A stretch of DNA of 64,000 nucleotides from Baylisascaris procyonis (lineage: Eukaryota; Nematoda; Chromadorea; Rhabditida; Ascarididae): the NCBI GenBank assembly GCA_037389465.1, contig JAZARR010000153.1, positions 1,225,001 through 1,289,000 on the forward strand, in the 5' to 3' direction. Within the stretch, counting starts at the first letter, position 1. Each line of letters begins with the position of its first letter. The notes under the pieces are model-generated. The model was not told where the DNA came from. It saw only the letters and a list, made by a program, of their open reading frames with translations, and did no database searches. Shown here in pieces: positions 1 through 13,300 of this stretch. The translations under genes and the position numbers were made by a program.

Positions 1-199
1 ACAATCAAAGCGGAAAGAATACTAGAGTGCACATGCAGAAAGCTGTCATCACCGAAAATCAAAAATGAGCTGTATTGAACAAAATAATACTGAATAGAAT
101 AAACCTCAAAGGAATGGAAGTCAAAGGACGCAATATAGATAATAAGTGTTTCAACATAATACAGATGATCGTAAGAAATTTTGGGCTTTGACTAACGTT

Positions 200-1190
200 T
201 TCAGTCGAGGAATTTGATGGAGAGGTGAATTTGTTGATGAAACGGATGGTGAGGTGGTGCTCTCGAGACCTTTAAAATTTGGTGTAACTAGGTGTAGTGT
301 GCGTGGGTGAAAAGTGTGTATATATGTTATTTTTCATACTTAACGGCTTCCACATTTGGCAAATGCGAAAATGTTTTTGGTAGCAAGTAAGAGTATAAAG
401 TACGAGAAGCTCTATCTCAGAGAGTAGATGGTCGAGAGGGATACAAGGTATGGTGTAACGTAGAGAGTGTGTGTATACGTTTTCCCACACTAATGTATAT
501 ACGATGAAATTTGCTCTTTGGTTTTACAAGCATACAACAGCGCAGTCGGTTACTCACTCGAGGGAAATGAAGTATGCAGGTGAAGAAGGGGGGAGGGGAG
601 GGTTCGGCTTCTTGTGTGATGCGTATGTGGTGTAGCTGTGTGTGCGATCTATGATTCTCTTTGTGTGTAGTATAGAGGGGGGGGGCGAAGCCACCTCTGT
701 GCCTAGCATAAGTACTGAAATAAAATTCAGATAGACACTAGAGATTCGTATGCTCAGTTCTACCCATATTGTTCATAGTTTCGTAGCCTCCCTTCTTTCT
801 ATAAGCTGTACGCGTTCTTTGTGTGTCTCTTTCTCGGGGTAATGTTCACCTCTTTATCTATATGCCTTGAGGTGTCATTGTCTTAGGGGAGTGTACAAAA
901 GGGTATATGTAGCATAGCACGTTACGCATTGGAGGGAGGGTAAGTATACTAGTGAAGAAGGGGCGAGGGATTCGATTTCGTGTGGAGTGCTTGTGGTATG
1001 GGGCGCCATGTGTGGTCTGTTTCTTTGTGTGGGGTATAGGTTCCGTCTGGCGTGTGTTGAAGAGTGTGGTATGTGTGGTGTTAGATCGTTGTGTGTGGTC
1101 TGTTTGTATGTGAAACAGAAGTTTATGGTATGGTGTATAGGCTTCGCGTGGCATGTGGGCGTAGAAAAGTGTGGTGATATCTCATGTCAT
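200..1190. repeat. Degenerate G/T-rich minisatellite-like tract
   Basis: This ~1 kb stretch is strongly strand-biased for G and T on the plus strand, with repeated GTGTGTGGT-like strings. Two related segments are visible: one near 560-700 (AAGTATGCAGGTGAAGAAGG then GGGAGGGG, TTCGGCTTCTTGTGTG, TGGTGT) and one near 940-1040 (AAGTATACTAGTGAAGAAGG then GGCGAGGG, TTCGATTTCGTGTG, TGGTATGG). A weaker third and fourth block lie near 210-330 and 400-480. Open frames on both strands here are a by-product of the low-complexity sequence. The unit length is irregular, so I call it a decayed tandem repeat, not a defined satellite. Confidence 0.5.
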
Positions 1191-4100
1191 ATCTCAAGCC
1201 CAGATGGGCGAATTTTAATCCGGTTTTTCCTAAACTTCCTATAAAATGAGGAAAAGCGTGTTTCGGTGTTGCTTACATGGAGAGATGCCAGTCTCATAAC
1301 AGAATATGCTATACATTCTAAAAAAATTTGAATAAAAAAACAGCCTTTGCGTTAGTTACGGCAATTGTGATAGAGAAATGTAATCGTTGCATTCCGCTAC
1401 GTTTCTTTGCAACCATCAAAGCTTTCAAACCTCAGTGAACAAATAAATTTGAAATCTGTAATGGAAATTTTCTTTGGTTAGCAACCAACGGAAGGCGTTG
1501 AAATCGGATGCATTTGAAAAATGTTGGTCGATTACCGGCCGAATTTAACTGGTAAAAAGTCATTCTCGGTTTCAACTGAAGAAGAAAACTAAAATATTGG
1601 AAACAAATTTCAATCGGTGCAAGAAGGAGAAATTTCGCTTTTCAACCGAAATTCGTTTATTCTCTCTAGTGGCCATCCACACACCCTTTTTTCTTGCATC
1701 TCGAAAATGCAACATTCGAAAACAATTTAGTCTTAATTATCTAATCACAAGTTGAAAATCGATATAGAATTTGCTACGGCAGGAAGGTACTTAAAAAGAC
1801 CTGGCAGGATTTAGCGTCTAGTCTTTCTGAGTTGTTTGCTGAAAATGCAAACACAAGGAAGCAAGGACTGACAAAGCACTAATGCGAAAATTCATATAAA
1901 GCGCGCTTAGAAAAAAAAGGGGATAAAAACATTAAGAGGATTGAAACGAATGTTGAAATTTTTCAAAAGCAACGAGTGATGACACATGAAACATCAATGA
2001 ACATCGTAGAGCTCAATTCGAGCTAACCGAAAAAAAAGCGAATGTGCAACGAAGATTGAAAAATTTCGCAAGCGTTTCATGAGAAAAAAATGAATAGGAA
2101 ATTCGCTTAGCTCTTCCTCTATGCAAATTGCCAAAAAAAAGAGCGTAACGCTGCTAAATAAGGTTGAAATCTGAAAGTGATGAAAAAAATTTCCAATGAA
2201 AAAATTTTCGTTCCCAAAAAATAGATGAGATGCGGTAGTGCCATTTTCTAGTATATCAATTTTATGACGTCTAATCAATTCAAAATTTAGATAAATATTT
2301 CACTATTTTTATTCGCTCTTTCGCTTTTCCATGTGTCAGTTTACTTTTATAATAGTATTTAAACATCATGCTTAATATTCCTCTCTGTTCATTTCATTTC
2401 ATTTTCAAAACATTCCGCCATTCTATATTAAGCATGAAAGAAAGCATTTGGAGTTACTGAGCTGTTTGGGTGTTACGAATCTGCGGAGGTATATTGCATT
2501 GTGCTTGAATGAATTTTTCTGTTTTAGGGATGCATCTGTTAAGAAACTGAAGGTGCCCGTCAATCTAGGACTGTTGATATTCTTTTGATGAATATCGCGA
2601 CTACTGGGCAGAAAGCTTTTTTATGGTCGCGAGTCATCAGGACACTATTTCTCATCAATGAAAGACACAGCTTCCATCGTCACCTGGTGGAAATTCTCAC
2701 CTTCAATGGTTTAACTGCCTAAAAAAGTTCGCATACCTGCACGAAAACCATCACTGAGAGCATATCTGTATCGGCGGACCTAGATAATATGAGAAAAATT
2801 GAAGAAGGGTAGAGTAGAAAGGCTAATTATCAATTATTGTGCGGATGTCGCAGTAGACAAGATGTAATTATTCGAATGAATTTTCGTTGTCATCGAAAAT
2901 TTCACAAACAAAAAAATAAATAAATGAATGAAAAAGACAATAATAGAATAGAAATCATCATCAGATTATAAAAAAATTATTCAACTCTTTGAATGGTACG
3001 TAAAAATTTTGTATTTTTCCAAAAGAAAAAGTTCCTGCAGCAATGTTAAAAAATGTCCATACTTTAAAGAAAATTGCAACTGAAATTTTTATCACTGCGT
3101 ACTTCTTATTAGATCATTCTTTTTCCACTATTCATTCAAAAATGCTCCTTAAATTACAAGAAATAAAAAAAAAATAATACGAATAGTTCATCAATGAAGC
3201 ATTTCCAAACTACCATAATGAACATTCCAAATCAAGTAGAACGGAGCCACATTTCTATAAACGATCAGAAATGTACTAACGAATTGTACATCCGTATGGA
3301 ATAGCGGCTATTGTGTGTATGCTGCGTTAAACGTTTCTAGTTAAGACACTATTATCAGATTCATCTCCCGCAGTGATAAATACCATAAAAGTGGTAGAAA
3401 AAAATTTCAACATATCCAACAAATCGCAAACACAATTTGAACGTTTTGGTGGCAATTGTGAGTAAAATTTTAGAGCGGGTTCAGCAAGTTTCTTGGTACA
3501 AAATTAGAAAAGAAACTGATTAAGTTGAAAGTTGACGAGTAAAAGAGACGACAATATTTTTTTTTTTACGAATTAAGAAAATTTATTATCGAGAATTTCG
3601 TGTGAATATTATTGAATAATAATTTAAATATTTTGCCTACTGAAATTTTTTTCATTTATAATGAGGGATTGCAAAGTGACAGATGTGCACTGATGTATCA
3701 GGGAGATATATGCGCGTCTTGAAAATTTTATCGTAAAAGTGCAACGTCGCAATCTCGTGCTAGCCCATGTGCGAGCTTGGATATGTATATCTATAGGCTT
3801 TGCGACCTATCACCTGAGATCCCCTCCGTCGAAACCCTCTATTGTATAGGTCAAGATAGGTACAGTGGTGAGAGTACTCTGTGAAACGTGGTAATAAATG
3901 TGCACTCGATTCGACTGCATAGAGAAAAATGGATTTATGTGGGCTAAAAAAAGATCTACACGGCACAGGTAGATATGTAAATGATCAAGCTTCTGACTTC
4001 TGCATGTTATTCTCTTGTGCAGTGCTTCCACTTCTGTAAAGACAAGCTGCCGCAAGTGGCTGACATATATAAGTGCTTGTATCTCTGTATATCCAATGGT

Positions 4101-4644
4101 TTCAATTTGGAAATCACAGCAGCTATGGTAGCAAAATTAGACTTTTCATTTCCAAGTTGGTATTAGCCTGAAATTAAATCTCATTCTTGCCAATCACCTT
4201 TTCATCCGCTTTTGTGAATTTATTTTGTAAACACACATTTTTGACGATGTGTTATGTGTGCGCATACATGTCAAATATGTATATGCTCAATCCCCTATCA
4301 GTTTAGTGCTTTCGATTCAGGATCACAGAAGGATAAATTAGATTTCTAATTTATCACGGATAAATTAGAAGAATAGGACTCATATGGTATATCCTACCAA
4401 GTTGAGAATAAATTCGATGAAAACAATAAGTATACATAAGCTTGCATCTATGATGGGATGGTTATGTATGCATAGATTGGCGGCTTAGTAAGGCGACCAA
4501 AATAAAATTTAAAAAAAAACACCGCAAAGCATAGAAATAGCTACCATCGCATTGGGACGTGCACGATGTGGTTATGAATAGCACACGTTATAAAAAGAAA
4601 GTACAACGTAGTATTTGTGTGTGCGTACTATACAATACATTTAT
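1191..4644. other. Gene-free AT-rich sequence
   Basis: I see no recognisable exon, RNA gene or repeat family here. The open frames are short (under about 95 codons), have poor amino-acid composition and overlap one another on both strands. Confidence 0.5.
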
Positions 4645-5535
<891 letters not shown>

Positions 5536-6231
5536 AGTGACCGCTTACGCGCAGCTAGAACTAGCCAGAAAATAATTTCAAACGTGCCACCGTAGGCTTA
5601 AGAATGAACACCTCCAGAATGAATTTCATGAGTAAAGGAGAGCCGAAATCAACAATTGTTGTAAGGTACGAAAAGATTGAAAGCGTAAATGAATTTATCT
5701 ATTTGGCCAGATGTGTGGCGATTCATGAAGGAACGGAAGAAGATGTGCGGCGCATAATCAGTGAAGGCTGGAAAGCATTTTTCGAGAAGAAAAACTTCTA
5801 TAGCAAGGAAAAAGTATCGATGAGTATCAAACGGAAACCCATAGAAAAAAGCATGACGAAAAAAGTTCTCTACGGCTTAGAGACTTGGACGACCATCAAG
5901 AAACGGCGCATGTTGTTAACAGTTGTGAAGGAGAGAATATAAACGGTAACTGAATTGGTCGGTTGAGAAGCCAACAAATGGCTCCGAGTGGCAACAAAAC
6001 TAAAGACGTGGGTGACCGAAGTCGACCGAAAAAAACATCCGCAATGAAAGCACCACCACACAGTAGATGCCGCAGATTGATGAAAGAAGTAGACATGGGC
6101 CTAAAGTGAGACGGATTGACTAGTGAAGCAAAACCGCAAGAAACAACCGAATCAAAGTAACAATGAATTGGAACAAGTGGAAGCGATAACGAAGGGACGT
6201 GATGAATGCCTCGTTGATTAACGTTGACTGA
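5536..6231 (+). pseudogene. Decayed RTE-like non-LTR retrotransposon, 3' part of reverse transcriptase
   Basis: An open frame from 5604 to 5942 (112 codons) reads like the end of the reverse-transcriptase region of nematode RTE-type LINEs. It has an N-T-S-R-x-x-F-M motif after G-L-R, the F-I-Y-L segment (residues 31-34; usual form V-Y-L-G), a G-W-K-A-F motif (55-59) and V-L-Y-G-L-E-T-W (88-95; usual form YG-ETW). The G-L-R preceding the first Met is in frame at 5595-5603. A related reading in another frame precedes it (F-Q-T-C-H near 5578), which implies a frameshift. After the stop at 5940 the usual C-terminal W-rich tail continues only in broken frames to about 6231. The YxDD polymerase centre and the endonuclease are absent, as expected for a 5'-truncated copy. 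It is surely non-functional. Confidence 0.75.
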
Positions 6232-7187
6232 ACTATGCCGAAATTAGTGGTCAAAAACTGAGGTCCATTTGACTAACTGTAGATTGCATTTGACTTAGAA
6301 ATTAAACAGCGCCTCGCTAAGAAAATGAGCAGTTAAGCAAAGATGAGATCAGATTTTGAAAAATATCTGATTGCCCGTTTGCTGGGGCATTTGTGCGCAT
6401 ATCTTCGCATGCGAGTGTTTTCGGCCCCTACGTATAGGGACCATGACGTTTTCGTTGAAAATTATTGAAGCCAGCCAGATATTTGGAATATTAATAATCT
6501 ATTCTACAATGATTTCCGTATCAAACTTTACACTGATCCATCGACTTTAAGAGAGTTTTGATCAAGTTGTTAAATGAGGTTAAAAAATTTTTATCTACTT
6601 CCCGTTAGACGGATCATATTGCGCAGATGTCGGGCATAATTTTGCAAGTGCTTAGATCAGAAGAACGAAGATTCTAGCGAAGTTGCATCAGCTCTGCATT
6701 CGGTTGGAATATAAAGGTATAAAGGTATTTGCAATATTCTGTTGTTTGTTGGCTACTCATCAAAGTGGTTGATGTGATGAGCGGATTCCAATAGCTGCTA
6801 TAGACTACAGTTGCTGCTATCCTCGGATACGGTTTCACCTCAAAATGCTTTTCTATAGCGGACATGGTCAGGAATACTATAACATATACCGACGATTGTG
6901 CACCCAACGGTTTGATGCTGCACTAGATGTAATTAGTAAAAACTTTTTATCATGCAACTGACTGTTATACGCCTTCTAGTCCATTTTTCTAATCAATAGC
7001 ACATATGCATACTACCGTAAAACAGCCAAATGTGGACTCAAATATGGTCGGGAAAGTACAGGAGTATAAACACTTCTGTCCGCAACGTTTTTGTTAATTC
7101 TTCATTTTAAGCGCGCGATCTTTAACGACCACTACAATTTATGAGATTTTTGGCGGATTCCAGTGGCAGAGCAATGCTGCAGAATAA
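6232..7187. other. Gene-free stretch
   Basis: Nothing is recognisable here. Frames are short and discontinuous on both strands. Confidence 0.4.
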
Positions 7188-7391
7188 GAACAAATACAAG
7201 AAATTGTCATATCCTATACAATGGCCTCGAAAATCCAATTAGTTTGTAAGGAAGCATCAGAAGATCTTAAAGCGGAGGCATCGCAAGCCAGCTCGTCCAT
7301 CCAGCTGGAAGCGATATCTGCCGAATCAAACATGGAAGAAGGCATTTCTACTCAGAGACTCATACTGGTTTGCCGTATGCAATCCATCTGA
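7188..7391 (+). other. Unassigned open segment with coding-like composition
   Basis: The frame is open from 7188 to the TGA at 7389-7391 (67 codons), with an ATG at 7221. From that Met the peptide is 56 residues, hydrophilic and rich in Ser, Glu and Ala (for example K-E-A-S-E-D-L-K-A-E-A-S). This differs from the Phe/Leu/Ile-rich chance frames around it. I recognise no domain. It could be an orphan or decayed exon, or chance; no partner exons were found nearby. Confidence 0.15.
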
Positions 7392-9690
7392 ACCTTTCTC
7401 TTATAGTTTCTAAGATTGCTATGAATGGATATAACTATAAAACACCTTGTAAATATATGTAAACATATTAAGCTCAGTGGTTTCATGACGCAAGATACTT
7501 TTGATGGTGAGGAACCTACAGAATGCGGAGTATATCCTAGAGCTGCAAAGAACCAAAAGTAAGGACACGATCAAAAAAGGCTAATATAACGGAATTGTGG
7601 GTCAATAAATCCATTAGCGAGTAGACCTGACTTCTGTCGATATCGCCCTCATTCCATCACATATAATATTAATTTATTTATGGCCTGTCATTGGCTTACA
7701 GCATCAGCAATGAGCTGTTCACTTGTGGTTTCGTTTTTCAAGCGCAATATGCTGCACTTCGTTCGCCGAAATAAGAGTCACGTTTTCGATAAGATTATAT
7801 ATCCCCTTAGCGTCAGGATTGGGTTCTTCCGACGAAATGAAATCCTACATCTATTGGGAGGCTTAGTTTTTCTTGCCTTATGAGAAGACTTCCTCCATAA
7901 CACGTTTTATATTCTCAAGAATTGCCATACTTTTCGAACCTCGAGATGGGCGTTTACATATGAGAGGCGATTCATTCAAGAAGGATCTCCTCCTCGACAA
8001 AACATAGATGTTTTCTGTTGTTTGCTCTGATATCCTTTGTATTGATATATTAGCGATTACAAGCATCGTTCATACTCATTTTTTTCTTCAAGCATTCATT
8101 CATGAGGCTGCAGAAACATCAACATACTACAGGGGGAAAATAAATAGAGATAATGATTGCCTTATTCCTAATAATCTGGAATATTATTTCAAGAGGTGAG
8201 GTGAACAATGATATGAGCTCACAAGTTTGTTCATCGAAATACAGATGTTCAACACCTTCATTGGAGAACTTTCCTGTCAGATATACGAATCAGTCAAAGG
8301 TCAACAAATGTGTGCATCTGTCCAAACATTTAAATTAGAATATTATGAACAATTTTGAGCAAATTTTCTAGCAAATACGCATTTTTCAATGCAAACTTTT
8401 TGTTTAGTTATCTTCGTGGAGAATAAAATGGTTTCTATAATGTATAAAAATCTATGCTGGTTTCAAGAAACAAATGAAAACTTCATCGCAAACAAAAATG
8501 AACGAAAAAAAATAATAGAACAATGACAAAGGATAACATTTCATAGCCGGAAATTGCTAATACCTAAGAATGCCTGGCGTTAAAGCATCATTCACAACAC
8601 GAACCGCAGTAACTCCATTGGTTATAATCAATTTACACTAAAAATTATTCAGAATTTTAGTCGGAAAAGTTTTGCAAAAGTTTAATATTAGTGGTAAAAT
8701 GATAGGCAATACTTGGAGGAAATTCTGGCAGGCCGTAAAAACATATTGGCAAACTAGTGCAGCAAAGATGTAGATTGTCAACATTATTGGATGATTGCTT
8801 AATACATCAAGCGTTCAAAAGTTTTTTTTTTTAATTTTCTTCTAAAGAAAACGTCACATTTTGCGGAAGTTCTGTCTATTCATCTGTCGGACATTTCAAC
8901 ATGAGATCCATTGCATTGAATCGAATAAAATTTATGGCTTGAGTAACAATGCTCATTCTGAGTCTAATTTTAAAAATCGTCCACATTGCTGCCCCACTGG
9001 TGAGGATCTCAGAAATCCTCCTCCTTCTAGAGCTAAAGACTTCTCATTTTATCAGAGGCGAAGTTTTCTTGCCCGCATAATATGCTTACTCGTGTAAGAA
9101 AAATAGGAAAACGAGAATTCATCGTCGCGTGTTGGCTTCGACAAAAACATTCCATATTTTCGGAATGATAAAAAAAATTGAGAAGTTCGGAGCTTTTGTC
9201 ACATATAGAACACAGAATTTGTCTGAAAAGGGATAAGCTAGAAACGACAAGAAAGTCACAATTAGAATATAAAAGTGAAGAAAAACTCCAAGCTCAAATT
9301 GCGTTAAGAAAGAAAATTGTTTCTTTCAAAGAGATTTTGTTTTTTATTGGTAATTTATGCGTATATGTTTGTATGGAACATATCGAATTCACTTATACAC
9401 ATTCTGCTACTGTTCGAATTTTCATATAATCAAACATTGAATCAAAAATTTGTTAAGTAAATAATTTGTTAAAAATATGGACATATCATTGCCCATATTT
9501 TATTGTTCGTTAGCATTTTATGCAATTCATTAAAATTGATTGGCTTGCCGTGTGGAATTGGAATTCTACAAAAACAAAGTGTGCAGCTTCTCTAATGGCA
9601 AGTTTCTTCATTTCTATTTAACCTGGGCACTTCTTCATTTGAATTCTTCACTTCTTCGGAAAAGAACATATAGGGCATTTCTGAATTTGG

Positions 9691-9691
<1 letters not shown>
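7392..9691. other. Gene-free AT-rich sequence
   Basis: No recognisable gene or RNA. A weak, unresolved similarity exists between 7854-7880 and 9046-9075 (GAGGC...TTTTCTTGCC), possibly two scraps of one repeat. Confidence 0.4.

Positions 9692-9731
<40 letters not shown>
9692..9731. repeat. (TA)n microsatellite, 40 bp
   Basis: An uninterrupted TA run of about 20 units. Confidence 0.95.
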
Positions 9732-9734
<3 letters not shown>

Positions 9735-10349
9735 TGTATCATCGGTTGTGTGTGCAAAGAAGGCTCACCTACGTGCAACCGTTGTTAAGAAGGATTCAAT
9801 ATTTATGATCGCTATACGATGGGAATTCGATTTCGATGTTAGTGAGTCATAAGTGTTATCTTATCTTATATGATGTTTTGCTCTTCTCCATAGTCAGAAA
9901 TATGTTCCCATTCACAAGACGTCAGCTGATGTTTTACCACATACACATCCCATTGCATTTAAACCATTGCTCATCAATGCGACTATCCGACATTGTATCG
10001 CTTTGTTTCTTAGTTTTCAAGCTCATATTCTCTGCATAATATACTCCACTATGTTTCATTATTTATGCTCTTATTTGATTATGCGCTAAATGCTATTTAT
10101 AAATTCAAATAGCGTTAACTAATCGCTCTCTTGCCTAGTTTCAAATGCAACCAAATATCAAACTGTACTGTGCGTCTATCGATGACTACGAGTAATATGC
10201 AAATTTTTGAAAAAAAAATTAATTTCATTTATTAAAAAAAAAAAAAACTCAGCTTATTCGATTAAACCTCATTGTGTTCAATTGATTACTTAGCTTCCAG
10301 TTGTCTAAAGCAATGAGAGTTTCATTGAAGACCGCTCAAAAAGAAACAC
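9732..10349 (+). promoter_or_regulatory. Upstream flank of lipase A
   Basis: This 0.6 kb AT-rich sequence directly precedes the trans-splice acceptor of lipase A and holds no open gene. It includes an A-run near 10209-10219 and another at 10235-10247. By position it should include the core promoter and outron, but no sequence element was identified that proves this. Confidence 0.3.
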
Positions 10350-10356
10350 TTTGCAG
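10350..10356 (+). promoter_or_regulatory. Candidate spliced-leader trans-splice acceptor for lipase A
   Basis: TTTGCAG lies just before ATAG and the start codon at 10361, leaving a 4-nt 5' UTR. A T-rich-CAG acceptor with no upstream donor exon and an ATG a few bases later is the usual look of an SL trans-splice site in nematodes. It also supports 10361 as the true start. Confidence 0.55.
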
Positions 10357-10360
10357 ATAG

Positions 10361-13300
10361 ATGGCTGTGCTAAAATTGCTTCTGCTAATCGCATTGTGCA
10401 TATATGGGAATGGAAGTAATATCCCTGAAGTGGATATGAACGTGGTAAGCATTAATTACTCTCAAATACTGTTATATGTTCGAAAATATGAGAACTTTGC
10501 TAGCATCGAGATTTCCTTACAAAATTAGACAAATTACTATGCGCTCCATAAATGCAAATGTGATGCCTCCTTCAAATCATTCGAAGTGAAACATAAAAAT
10601 TGGAATGAATTTATGATTAGCGATATAATTTTACTTTTTTTTTCTTTTATTTTATCGCTTCCTATGGCTTTTCGGTTCATATCCAAAGGTCTAAGAAACG
10701 AAGTTGAACAAAAATTTATAACGTCCTTTATATAAAAAACGTTACGGTAAATTTTGTTCATTCATTTAATTTTAGATTACAGGTCGAAATAATTGCCTAT
10801 TATGGTTATACGGCTGAAGTTGTCACTGTACAAACGCAAGATGGTTATATTCTACATGTGCATCGAATTCCGTATGGAAAAAATGGTTAGTGGAGAACTC
10901 AAACCTTGCGTGTTGCGAAATTTTGTGCTGTCATGACGCTAGTTGAATCTTCAGAATGTATATTCTTGCAACACTTTTCCCGAGGAATATTTTCTTCGAC
11001 GCATCAAATATTTTTATGCGAGCTTTGCTTTCATAGAAAGAATAAATGGGGATGAAAAACGATTAAATACTTCAAATTTAAAGTTTTCAAAGTAAGCGAA
11101 GAAATTCACATTCGAATTAATATAAAATCCATAAAACATTGGCAGCTTATTTTTCCTTTTTGAAGTACTTAATATGCAGTTGCGATATTTGCATATCTCT
11201 AGTTATAGATGTTCCAACTATTAACGCTTCCAAGACTTCAATATGATCGAATAACTCAAAAAGGCATTAAAAGTGCTCACCAGGTCATGCTTAAGAAATG
11301 GTTGTTCACCTAGTTCATATTAATTTTTGGGATCACGGCTGTATTACGCAAAAACAGTGTGCGCTGTGATCGCTAGATTTTTTATCGGTTTTATCATAAC
11401 TATCGACACAGTGATTAGTTTCATTGGTCAATCTATAAAGAAACTTTCATTGTTCATTTCAGTAGTGCAGACTACCGAAAACAGTAAAGGAATATAATAC
11501 TATATCAGTAGAATAGTTATTGTATGTCATATTAAGACAACTCTGTTCAGAGAAATTTCGTCGAAACTATCGAAGAGCGAAAAAAAAAATTTTTTTTTGC
11601 CACTTAAAAGTCTAATCCACCCTATAGCATTCTCTACCCATATTTAGACACCGACTTTCACAGAATATTGAGAATTTTCACTGGATAGTGTAGGAATTCT
11701 AGTACTTCCCACCGGCTACCCGAAACTGTGGGCAAGAAAGTTCGAGAAAGTAGGCAAAGGGAAGAGAGAAATATCCCAGGACTTCAGTGTATTTTAGAAG
11801 TACTTTTTATGTGATAGTAATCGCTGCATAAGTGTATATTTATTTGAAAATTAATAATTTTAGACACATATATACATACTCGGACTATGCGTGTACTTCT
11901 TTTATTACGCATTAAAGCTACGAGAAGATAGTTGTGAGAGTGGGATTGCTATTGTATTCGTTCAGTCTGTTGCAGATACAACTAAATCAGTAAGGCACAA
12001 GCGTCCTGTGGTATTCTTCCAACATGGTTTATTGTCATCAAGTGCTGATTGGGTGATGAATACACCAAGCAGATCTGCGGGTAAGCATTGTCAAATGCCC
12101 TCTAGATGTTTTGACCACTCAAACGTCGCTCAGTTTGGAAGTAAGTCAGTTAGTAAGCAGATGAGCACATATGGCAGATAATAATGCGTTGATAGGGAAA
12201 CATAAAGTGAAATTCGTTGATTGTTTAACTTCTTTTAACGATGGGACTATAAACTCGTGAAAAAGTGAAATTTTCCTTTTTTTCTGTTTATTTCGCATTA
12301 AAGTTGTAAACTGCTGGAATGCGAAAAAAATGAAAAGGACATAGTCAGTCGTTGACTGGATCGCAAGATTTCAGCAACCTAGCCAACAGCCATTCATATA
12401 GAAAAAGTTATTCAAGAACTTCTGATCAATGGAGATTTTCCTGGTATATTCATATAGCAATAAGAGCTTTCTGGAAAACACATAGTGAGAAATGATTATT
12501 TTTCGCTGAGTTCGGTCAGTCGTTCAACTGCAAGAAAGAGAAAAGGTTTCCTGGATAGTTCTCCATCGTTTACGATGTTTCGTCATGTAAATAATCGACT
12601 GCATGAAATGGCTGAGATTGTCGAAAGCGTTATTAGCTTTACTAAGATCTATGTTTAATACGAACAGTAATGCATAGCATAAACAAACAATCACACTGAT
12701 GACAATCACTCCACGGAACTGGTGATAATCAATGGAAAATGATGATATCACAACATTTCTAGCTTCCTTCAATAACTCTTCTTTTCCTTTCCAAAAAATT
12801 CATTGCGGTGTTAGAGTGTTAGATCATTATTGCGCTTTATTAGATGTTTTAGTGTTTACGTCCACTGTTTAAAAACTTGGGAATTTCAGTGATGCAGAAA
12901 GCTCGGAATAGATCATTTGAATTTTGTATGAATTTAGGGACAGCCGAGAGCGATAACCTGAGGGAGGATATGAAGTATAATCCTGAGATTAGTACTACGT
13001 AGAACGGGGATCTCATGGCTGATCGCATTGTTCATCTATTCTGTTGGCACTTTATTATTGGTTCCAAGAGCAGCACAAATGCACGGCTGCCTCAAAATTT
13101 TACGCGATCCTTTTTCATAACTAATAAAAATCTTCTTTTCTGGTGGATGCGAACCCGAGACCTCTACTTCGCTGGGCAAATGCTGTGCCACTCTCCTATC
13201 TCTTAAGCCTACCGTCCTCCTCTTTTTCAGCTTTTATTTACTTTGCAAAGAGCTCGTCAGTTGTAATTTGTAAAGCGCAATACTTTTGGTATCTCCTCTA

